This document shows, piece by piece, positions 56,004-64,000 of a stretch of DNA of 64,000 nucleotides (position 1 is its first letter; the number at the start of each line of letters is the position of its first letter). The notes under the pieces were generated by a model. The model saw only the letters and a program-made list of their open reading frames with translations, searched no databases and was not told the DNA's origin. The stretch is from Theropithecus gelada (lineage: Eukaryota; Chordata; Mammalia; Primates; Cercopithecidae), in contig NC_037670.1 in assembly GCF_003255815.1 (NCBI RefSeq), forward strand, positions 26,686,672-26,750,671, given 5' to 3'. The position numbers and the translations under genes were made by a program.

Positions 56004-56255
56004 TCAGTGTTGCTTCTTGGGAAAGGAAGTCATGGCCAGCAGATTTATGGCGTTTGCCATCCCACCAACTCTAAGAACCATGGTTACTCTGTAGAGGAGG
56101 GTATCAGTTACCCTACCCTTTAAATGTACTGGAATTCCATTATCCTCCTGAAACAGCTTTTGCTTTTCTGGAACTTTATTTTCAAAATACCTATAAAAAG
56201 CAGTGCTTATGGTCCTCTGGGCAATCTGATAAACAGCCAGTAGATTCCACAGCAT
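56004..56255 (-). pseudogene. COX7A2 retrocopy with an uninterrupted 83-codon frame
   Basis: The parent is subunit 7A2 of mitochondrial cytochrome c oxidase, an inner-membrane protein with a cleaved presequence. Here one ATG-to-stop frame has exactly the parental length (83 aa) and no introns. Conserved blocks are IAQRTIST (presequence end), NKVPEKQKLFQED (37 of the mature N-terminal side) and the terminal SFPKKQ. About a quarter of residues differ from human COX7A2 as I recall it, including Arg and Asn within the membrane helix (VLRVGGMANAIN). That fits relaxed constraint. No promoter is visible, and the poly(A) tail cannot be traced. Called a pseudogene despite the open frame; a translated retrogene is unlikely but not excluded. 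Confidence 0.9.
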
Positions 56256-56342
56256 CTTGGTTCAGTTACTGCCCACCAACTGTGACAATGGAACACTGGG
56301 AACCCAAAGATATCTTATTTTCTCCACAAATATTCACCATGG

Positions 56343-56612
56343 GCCAGGTCCAAGTGGCCTACGCCCATAATCCCAGCCAAGGTGGGCAGATCACTTGAGA
56401 CCAGGAGTTCGAGACCAGCCTGGCCAACAGGGGAAAACCTGTCTCTACTAAAAATATAAAAATACACATGCCTGTGGTCCCAGCTACTTAGGAGGCTGGG
56501 ACATGAGAATCACTTGAAACTGGGAGGCAGAGGTTTCAGTGAGCCAAGATTGTGACACTGCATTCCAGCCTGGGCAACAGAGTGAGAGTCTGTCAACAAA
56601 TAAAAAAGAAAA
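56343..56612 (+). repeat. Alu, shortened
   Basis: GGGCCAGGTCCAAGTGGCCT; small deletions in both arms. Confidence 0.88.
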
Positions 56613-56667
56613 GTCACTATGTTCCTCCAAGAGATAAGGACTCTAAAAATAAATTACCAGACTAGGT

Positions 56668-57570
56668 GTGGTCACTCTGTCACCTGGGCTGGAGTGCAAT
56701 CACACAATCACAGCTCGCTGCAGCCTCAACCTCCTGGGCTCAAGTGATCCTCCTGTCTCAGTTCCCCCAGTAGCTGGGACTATAGGCTGATGTAGAATTT
56801 TTCTTCTCAGTCACTTTGTAAGCCAGGGATCCTGGGCAATATCCCACCCAGGCCACACTTGGCCATGCTGGCATGCCGCAGCTTGTCTGTGTCATAGTTT
56901 GTACCTGAGTTTGGTGGTTCCTGAGCTCTTGTACTGCATCCAAGAAGAATGAGGATACACAGGACGTTGAAGAATGAGGAGGGCAGAGAAAAATGTTATT
57001 GAGTGATGAAAACAGTTTTCAGCAGAGGGAGGACTCGGGGTTGGTCCACCTATTCAAAGGTGGGAAAGTTACCCCCAACTCCACAGGATCTGGGGCCTTT
57101 TATGGACTCAGAATGGGGAGTGTGTGCTGATTGGTTTGTGGGTACGTGAAAAAGGTTAAAGTGAAGACATCACTCAAAGGTGGGCATGGCAGTGTAGGAA
57201 ACCAATTAGGAGAGGGTAGATATATGTAAAATAGGTGAGAAGGGTGGGGATTAATCAGAGGAAAGTGCGCCAAAGGGGAAGACAAGGTCTCAATCTAGTC
57301 CATGGATTGAACTTGCAGCTTGGCTTTCAGGTTTTAAACTGTATTCGGCTTGGAGGTGGGGTTTCCTGGGGGACCCATCCCTATCTGCTTAGGCATTTGG
57401 CCATCCCCTGTTGCTATTGCCACCACACCTGACTAACTTTTGTATTTTTGGTAGAGACAGGGTTTTGCTATGTTGCCCAGGCTGGTCTCAAACTCCCGGA
57501 CTCAGGCGATCCACCTGCTTCACCCTCCCAAGGGGTTGGGATTGTAGGTGTCAACCACCACACCAAGCCA
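56668..57570 (-). repeat. Old Alu split by an LTR
   Basis: GTCACTCTGTCACCTGGGCT to GGGACTATAGG (56789), resuming at GCCACCACACCTGACTAACT (57419) and ending ACCACACCAAGCC. Confidence 0.9.
56790..57416. repeat. LTR-like insertion of about 625 bases inside an Alu
   Basis: Bounded on both sides by the two halves of one Alu. Features such as GAATGAGGAGGGCAGAGAAA and TTTTATGGACTCAGAATGGG are LTR-like on the minus strand. The family is unknown to me; CTAT occurs near both junctions. Confidence 0.65.
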
Positions 57571-57877
57571 AGATCTTCATTTTCATGAATCAAACACTTC
57601 TGTAAATGATTTGCTTAAAGTTGTGGGTTCAAATGCAGTTGGCAGAATGTAGAATTGCCTGTGGGTGTTCTGAGCTCAGCGAGAGCCACTGAGGGACGGT
57701 GTGTCCCAGATGCAGCTGGTGGTGGAGGAGGCATCACAGCGCCCTCCTTGGTGTGAGCCACTCTGTGATTGTGCACTTGTTCATAGTGTCCCTTTATTTA
57801 GCCCTTATTTTTGCCTCCCGTTGTACAATCAGTCCCCCAAAAAGCTGAAGATGTGAAAAAATCATGACTAAGAACGC
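57571..57877. other. Unassigned sequence
   Basis: No repeat or gene recognised. Confidence 0.35.
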
Positions 57878-58244
57878 TGATATGGTTTGGCTCTGTGTCC
57901 CCACCCAAATCTCAGCTTAAATTGTAATCCCCATGTGTTGGAGGAGAGACCTGGTGGGAGATGATTGGATCATGGGGGCAGTTTCTCCCATGCTGTTCTC
58001 ATGATAGTGGGTGGGTTCTCATGAGATCTGATGGTTTAAATGTGTTTGGCAGTTCCCCCATCTTGTGCTGTCTCTCCTGCCGCCACATAAGATGTGCCTT
58101 GCTTCCTCTTCGTCTTCCATCATGATTGTAAGTCTCCTGAGGCCTTCCCAGTCATGCAGAACTGTGAGTCAATTACACCTCTTTTGTTATAAGTTACCCA
58201 GTCTCAGGGCGTTCTTTATAGCAATGTGAAAACAGACTAATACA
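57878..58244 (+). repeat. THE1/MST-type MaLR LTR
   Basis: Textbook landmarks: TGATATGGTTTGGCTCTGTG at the start, TGATTGTAAGTCTCCTGAGG, and the end GAAAACAGACTAATACA. Confidence 0.93.
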
Positions 58245-58720
58245 GGAAATTGGTACTGGGATAGTGGGATACTGCTATAAAGATAACCTGATAATGTGGA
58301 AGCAACTTTGGATCTGGGTAACAGGCTGAGGTTGGGTTGGAACAGTTTGGAGGGCTCAGAAGAAGACAGGAATATGTGAGAAAGTTTAGAACTTCCTAGA
58401 GACTTGCTGAATGGTTTTGACCAAAATGCTGATAGTGATGTGGACAAGGAAGTCCATGCTGAGGTGGTCTCAGATGGAGATGAGGAACTTATTGGGAACT
58501 AGAGCAAGGGTCACTCTCACTATGCTTTAGCAAAGAGATGGTGGCATTCTGTTTCTGCCTTAGAGATCTGTGGAACTTTGACCTTGAGACAGATGACTTA
58601 GGGTATCTGTCAGAAGAAATTTCTGAGCAGCAAAGCACTCAGTGTGACCTGGCTTTTTCTGAAAGCATACAGTCATATGTGTTCACAAAGAGATGATTTG
58701 AAATTGGAACTTATGTTTAA
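58245..58720 (+). repeat. MaLR internal sequence
   Basis: It continues directly from the LTR (GGAAATTGGTACTGGGATAG, GGATCTGGGTAACAGGCTGA) as in THE1/MST internal regions. The second LTR is absent. Confidence 0.75.
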
Positions 58721-58723
58721 AAG

Positions 58724-58845
58724 GTTTCATCGTATTGCCCAGGCTGGACTTGAATTCCTGAGTTCAAGTGATCCACCCACCTCGGACTTCCAAGGTGGCC
58801 TTCCAAGTGCCGGGATTACAAATGTGAGCCACCTCGCCTAGCCTG
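58724..58845 (-). repeat. Alu fragment
   Basis: TTCATCGTATTGCCCAGGCT to CACCTCGCCTAGCC, with an internal CTTCCAAGGTGGC duplication. Confidence 0.8.
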
Positions 58846-58959
58846 GTGTCATATTTTAAATGCCTCTCTGGGCCTGATAATTTAAAGGGGCTCACATTCC
58901 CCAGATAGTTTTTTTTTTCCTATAGCAGGTGGCTGAAGGTGGTCCTTGGGTTGTGGCTG

Positions 58960-59560
58960 TATCACTGTAGTCTCTGACTCCGACCTCACATCACCTTCTC
59001 CTGCTAGTCTGTAAAAACTCCCTCTGCTTCCTTTCTCCTTATAAGGATACCTGTGATTGTGGTTAGGGCTGACCCAGATAATCCAGGATTAATCTCTTCC
59101 TTCAAAATCCTTAACTCGGCTGGGCACGGTGGCTCACGCCTGTAATCCCAGCACTTTGGGAGGCTGAGGTGGGTGAATCACCTGAGGTCGGCAGTTCAAG
59201 ACCAGCCTGACCAACATGGAGAAATCCCATCTCTACTAAAAATACAAAATTAGCTAGACGTGGTGGTATATGTCTGTAATCCCAGCTGCTCAGGAGGCTG
59301 AGGCAGGAGAATCGCTTGAACCCAGGAGATGGAGGTTGTGGTGAGCTGAGATTGCACCATTGGACTCCAGCCTGGGCAACAGAACGAAACTCCATCTTTA
59401 AAAAAAAAATCCTTAACTCAATCCCATGTTGCCATGTAAGGTAATATTTAACTCTTTTATCAATACATAATGTTCACAGCTCCTGGGGATAAGAAATAGA
59501 AATTTTTGGCAGGGAGAGAAGGGCATTTCTTTTAACCTACCACAGAGGTTTGTTAAATTA
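58960..59560 (-). repeat. MLT1-type LTR, split by an Alu
   Basis: GGCTGACCCAGATAATCCAG and, beyond the Alu, CCCATGTTGCCATGTAAGGT. Confidence 0.8.
59118..59409 (+). repeat. Alu with target duplication
   Basis: AAAATCCTTAACTC lies on both sides. Confidence 0.95.
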
Positions 59561-59617
59561 ACTAAATAGACAACTCATATTTACATACTGCCTCAAGCAT
59601 TAGAAAGTAAACCCAAG

Positions 59618-59818
59618 GGCCGGGTGCCCAGCACTTTGGGAGGCTGAGGTAGGTGAATCATTTGAGGTCAGGAGTTTGAGAATCACTTGAACCTGGGAGG
59701 TGGAGGTTACAGTGAGCTGAGATCATGCCACTGCAGTCCAGCCTGGATGACAGAGTGAGAGTCTGTCTCAAAAAAATAAACAACAAAATAAAATAAAAAA
59801 TAAAATAAAATAAAATAA
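59618..59818 (+). repeat. Alu with two internal deletions
   Basis: GGGCCGGGTGCCCAGCACTT, then a jump from GGAGTTTGAG to AATCACTTGAAC; (AAAAT)n tail. Confidence 0.88.
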
Positions 59819-59823
59819 ACCCA

Positions 59824-60008
59824 TGGCCAGGCACGGTGGTCCACACCTGTAGTCCCAGCTACTCAAGAAACTAAGGCAGGAGGATTGCTTGAGCCCGGGA
59901 GGTTGAGGCTGCAGTCAGATATGATCATGCCACTGCACTCCAGCCTAAGCAACAGAATGACACCTTGTCTCAAAATGAATAAATAAATAGAAAAGAAAAA
60001 GAAAAGAA
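59824..60008 (+). repeat. Alu with internal deletion
   Basis: GGCCAGGCACGGTGGTCCAC joins CCTGTAGTCCCAGCTACTCA; tail of A, AAT and AAAG units. Confidence 0.9.
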
Positions 60009-60769
60009 ATCCAAGAGCTTAGCCTTAAAGGATTTTGGGGTAAGTTTCTTATTTTATCTTCTTAAGTCCATCTGGACCTTCCAAAACCCAGCATCCCTTT
60101 ATAGCTAACTCTGGCAGGCCCCAGATCCTCCTGAGGGCAGCTGGCAGACGGCCACGAGCTCTCTGAGCAATGTCCAGTCACCCACTAACTCTTCAGCATC
60201 CAGGAACAGAGGAGCCATTCTCTGAAGGTTGCAGAGATTGTGAATGAGGGACTGGAAGAGAGGGAAACTTCTAGTCTCTTCTTCTCTTAAGCTTCTCCCT
60301 CTCCCACTGCCTGATAAATCCCTTCCTTGGTGGGAAATATGAGCTCTCATTTGCCCTTGCTCCTCTGTGTGAAAGGGCAGGCAGCTGAGGTATCGTGGCA
60401 ACTGTTGGCTTGCCTGAGTGTCTGGAACCCTGGTGCTGAATGCCAGTGAGGCCTTTCCACGCTGGCTGGCAGTAGGATGGAGGCTTGGGTAGGCTGGTAC
60501 TTGGCGTTGTGTAAAAAGAGCAACAGATAACACTGTCTTTGTTCGCCAGCCATGATGTCATCTCAACACAGAAAATGACCCAGTCCAAGGATACACCCTG
60601 GGAACAACTCCAGTGTCCCTGTGTGATGTGGGAGAAGACTAGGGGACTCTTGGGGGCATGGGCTGTACCACTGGGGGCTGGCTGAGGCCAAGCCTACCGT
60701 GTGCCTTAGTAACTTAAGAAAGGATGGCCATGGATCAAATCTGAGGCAGAGAATCTCACTCAAAGAAAG
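60009..60769. other. Single-copy-looking sequence, no gene called
   Basis: Moderate G+C, no Alu. A 142-codon minus-strand frame (60105-60533) has no motif, no likely splice context and no recognised relatives. It is the best remaining place for an unannotated exon in the right half, without positive evidence. Confidence 0.4.
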
Positions 60770-62340
60770 ACAAAATCTTTAAAGCTACTACATATAAAAA
60801 TAAGCTAATAAGCACTACTGAATTATGAGAGAATTCACCACTGTTAGGCCCGTGGCATTTAGAAATGCTAAAGGGAGTTCTTCAATTTGAAAGAAAAAAC
60901 ATTAATGTGAAAAGAGAAGCAATTGAAGGTATAAAACCCATGAGTACAATTAAGTACATGGACAGACCCAGAATATTTTAATGCTATAAGTATGGTGTGC
61001 GGTCCACTCATCACTCTCATATGAAACCCAAAAGATAAATCTATCAAAAAATAATAATAGCAATAGCAACTAGTTAAGAGGTGATATAAAATATATAAAT
61101 TAAGACAATTAAAAGTCAAAATATGTGGAAGGGGATGGAGTTAAAATGTAAACTTCTTTTGTTTTTTGTTTCTTTGTGATCTAAGTTGTCTTCTCTTTAA
61201 AATAACTTGTTCTAAGTCTATGAATTTTCTTTTTTTTATCTTGGCTCACTGCATCCTCTGCCTCCCAGGGCCAAGTGATTCTCCTGTCTCAGCCTCCCGA
61301 GCAGCTGGGGTTACAGGCGCCTGCCACTATGCCTGACTAATTTTCATATTTTTAGTAGAGATGAGGGTTTCACCATGTAGGCCAGGCTGGTCTCGAACTC
61401 CTGACCTCGTGATTCGCCCACCTCAGCCTCCCAAAGTGCTGGGACTACAGGCATAAGCCACCGCACCTGGACTCTAAGATGTTTTTTGTAAGCTTCATGG
61501 TAACCACAACACAAAAACCTATAATAAATTCACCAGAAATAAACAGCAATGAATAAAAACGTATTTCCTCCAGAGGAAATACCTTAACCACAAAGGAAGA
61601 CAGAAAAGAAGAGAGGAGTTACAAAACAACCAGAAAACAACCAACATAATGGCAGTAGTATGTTCTTACTTGTCAGTAATGAAACAACATAAATGGACTC
61701 AGTTCTCCAACTAAAAGGCATAGAGAGGCTGAATGGATAAAGAAATAAGACCCGCTTTACCTATAAATTGGGTCTTCTTACCAACAAGAAACCCACTTTA
61801 CCTATAAAGACCCACTTGGACTGAAAGTGTAGGTGTGAAAAAAGATATTCCATGCAATTGGAAACCAAAAAAGAACAGGAGTAGCTCTAGTTATATCAGA
61901 TAAAATAGACTACAAATCAAAGACTAAAATGAAAGAAGGTCCCTATATAATGATAAAAGGATCAATTCGGCAAGAAGGTGTAACAATTACAAACATATAT
62001 GCAACCAACGCTGCAGCCCTCAAGTGTATAAAGCAAACATGAATAGATTTAAGGGAAAGACAGACTGAAATACAATAATAGTAGAAGACTTTTAATGTGC
62101 AGATTATTCAGATAGAAAATCAAAAAAGAAACATCAGAGTTAAACTACACACTATATCTAATAGGTCTAATTCACAATAGGAGAACATTTCAGCCAACTG
62201 TCGCAGAATACACATTTTCATCAGCACATAGAACATTCTCCAGAATAGACCATATCTTAGGTCACAAAACAAGTCTGAAGACATTCAAAAAAACATAAAT
62301 CATATCAAGTATCTTTTCTGACCACAGAGGAAAAAAACTA
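60770..62340 (+). repeat. Old L1 ORF2 (endonuclease side), split by an Alu
   Basis: GGAGTTCTTCAATTTGAAAG, AGATATTCCATGCAATTGGA, GGATCAATTCGGCAAGAAGG, GAACATTCTCCAGAATAGAC and AAGTATCTTTTCTGACCACA follow L1 sense order. Stops are frequent. Confidence 0.85.
61228..61472 (-). repeat. Alu inside the L1, truncated
   Basis: Starts at ATCTTGGCTCACTGCATCCT after a short T run; ends CCGCACCTGGAC. Confidence 0.9.
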
Positions 62341-62562
62341 GACCTCCACCTCCCAAGTTCAAACAATTCTCCTACCTCAGCCTCCCAAGTAGCTGGAATT
62401 ACAGGCGTGAGCCACCGCACCCGGCCTAATTTTTGTATTTTTAGTAGAGACAGGGTTTCACCATGTTGGCCAGGATGGTCTCGAACTCCTGACCTCATAT
62501 GACTCACCTGCCTTGGCCTCCCAAAGTATTGGGATTACAGGCGTTAGCCACCACGCCTGCCC
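62340..62562 (-). repeat. Alu, truncated
   Basis: Starts at GACCTCCACCTCCCAAGTTC and ends CCACGCCTGCCC; it terminates the L1. Confidence 0.9.
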
Positions 62563-62950
62563 CTAAAAGCTGTCTTCTTTTGTGTCTTTCACAATTGTCC
62601 AAAGACCAGCCCTGCCAGGGGCCTGTTTGTGTTTCCAGTGGTTGCAGTCCTTTAAGGCCTCTAGCATGAAGTGGAGGCGCAGGAGGGATGGCAGAACATT
62701 AGTGCTCCTGAGCTTGGACATGGGGTTGGGGTGAGGACCAGCACCAGCAGCACTAATGTGAGCAGCGATGACGCTTCTAGGCCCCACACTTGTGACCTTG
62801 CTACCTCTGGTGCTTCTCCCTGGTGTGTTCTTCCTTGTAACCACCCCCACCAAACCCTCACCCAGCGAGAAAGCAGGTGATATCACATGGCATAGAGAGA
62901 TGGGAGTAATGACTCGAAGAGCTACTCTTTGAAGTTATGTATTTTGCAAA
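62563..62950. other. Unassigned sequence
   Basis: A 107-codon minus-strand frame (62563-62886) has no recognised relatives. Confidence 0.35.
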
Positions 62951-62975
62951 TGTGTGTGTGTGTGTGTGTGTGTGT
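62951..62975 (+). repeat. (TG)n microsatellite
   Basis: About 12 units leading into the (TTTG)n tail of an Alu. Confidence 0.93.
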
Positions 62976-63273
62976 TTGTTTGTTTGTTTTTTGCAACACA
63001 GCTTCACTCTGTTGCCCAGGCTAGAGTGCAGTGGTATGATCTAGGCTAATTGCAACCTCCGCCTCCCAGGTTCAAGTGATTCTTATGCCTCAGCCTCCCA
63101 AGTAGCTGGGATTACAGGCGTGCCACCAGGCTCGGCTAAGTTTTTGTATTTTTAGTAGAGGCAAGATTTTGCCACGTTGGCCAGAGTGGTTTTGAACTCC
63201 TGACTTCAGGTGATCAACCTGCCTCGGCCTCCCAAAGTGCTGGGATTACAGGCATGAGCCACGGTGCCTGGCC
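62976..63273 (-). repeat. Alu
   Basis: GCAACACAGCTTCACTCTGT to CACGGTGCCTGGCC. Confidence 0.92.
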
Positions 63274-64000
63274 CCAGCAAATGTTATACTAACTCACTGT
63301 CACATCTCTAACTTAACATGGTTTTGCATGGATGATTTCAATATGGCCAATGGTTTTGACACTTTCTCTAGCACTACCTGGAGAAGCAACTTACTTCCTT
63401 CACTGGTACTGGCTTACTGCAGTTGTGCTTCTGAGTTTGTTTTGGTTTGTGTGGCAGGATCTTGTTGGAGATTGGGGAAAGTAAGGCAATATGTAATTTG
63501 AACAAACAACTTCCCTATTCTTACATTATCTATCCCAGAATTATTGACTATAAACAGTATGAAAGAAGGCGAGTTCAAGGGTATAAAAAGTCTTCTTTAC
63601 TGCTTCCTGAATATTACACAATGAGCTTTCAAAGACTCGTATAAGACCACCAGAAAAACCTGATTATTATTTAAAAAAAAAAAAAAGCTAACTTTATTAG
63701 AAGCTTACTAGGCAAGGGAGCCACTGGCTGAATAATTCCACCCAATAGACTCCCCCAGGGTCTTGAGCCACGAGGTTTTATGTTTGGATGGTTAGTCATA
63801 GGGTGATCTTGGAGCAGAAGTTCATAATTGAGGTTTAAATTGTGGCTGGCCAGAATTTGTAAACTAGGAGAGGTGCTAAAGTTGTCTGTATTTGAACCGT
63901 TTATGAGCTTATCTTTCTAAAACATGACCCCACCAAACAAACTGACACTCAAGGTGTTTGAATTTGAACCAGTCTATCTGGATTTTAAGTTTGTGGTCTC
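63274..64000. other. Right end of the window, no gene recognised
   Basis: AT-rich sequence with an A run at 63672-63685. A 65-codon frame (63447-63644) shows no family resemblance. Confidence 0.4.

Noticed and set aside
62563..62886. 107-codon frame as a possible retrogene
   Set aside because: No family recognised, no tail or target duplication seen.

Overview
This is nuclear DNA of a catarrhine primate, most likely an Old World monkey. About 80 Alu elements, many MaLR/ERV long terminal repeats (LTRs), old L1 pieces and microsatellites fill most of the 64 kb. The monkey assignment rests mainly on a young Alu at 42067-42370: it has GGCTCAAGCCTG at its head and GAGATCCGGCCACTGC in its right arm, which I recall as typical of cercopithecoid AluYR subfamilies. 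No bacterial, plasmid or phage content is visible.

The one intact protein-coding gene is CBR3 (carbonyl reductase 3), on the minus strand. It has three exons (21576-21288, 19020-18913, 10622-10186) that splice in frame to 277 codons. All splice sites follow GT-AG, all short-chain dehydrogenase motifs are kept, and an AATAAA lies 26 bases past the stop codon. Its promoter is a CpG island at about 20970-21840.

A second CpG island (300-1670) lies 8.5 kb beyond the CBR3 3' end. By position and orientation it matches the divergent promoter that, in human, serves DOP1B (leftwards here) and the antisense lncRNA CBR3-AS1 (rightwards, running back over CBR3). Between the two inferred first exons is a GC-box minisatellite with an exact 97-base period. 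If the human arrangement holds, CBR3 (minus) and CBR3-AS1 (plus) are transcribed through each other, and DOP1B starts just before the left edge.

Two processed pseudogenes are clear: an RPS9 retrocopy inside an old L1 (about 23368-24045, minus) and a COX7A2 retrocopy with an uninterrupted 83-codon frame (56004-56255, minus). From 22 kb rightwards I find no further functional gene. That part is an archive of nested repeats: MLT1/MST/THE1 LTRs split by Alus, a Tigger DNA transposon with remnant transposase code (36066-37336), an endogenous retrovirus with an LTR and broken env remnants (43521-45723, minus), an LTR with an inverted half (40598-41690), and an LTR nested in an old Alu (56790-57416).

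No previously undescribed gene system was found. The observations most worth checking are the promoter minisatellite, the split inverted LTR, a 140-base imperfect inverted repeat at 16146-16685, the intact COX7A2-like frame and the LTR-in-Alu nesting. Repeat family names come from recognition by eye and are less certain than the class.
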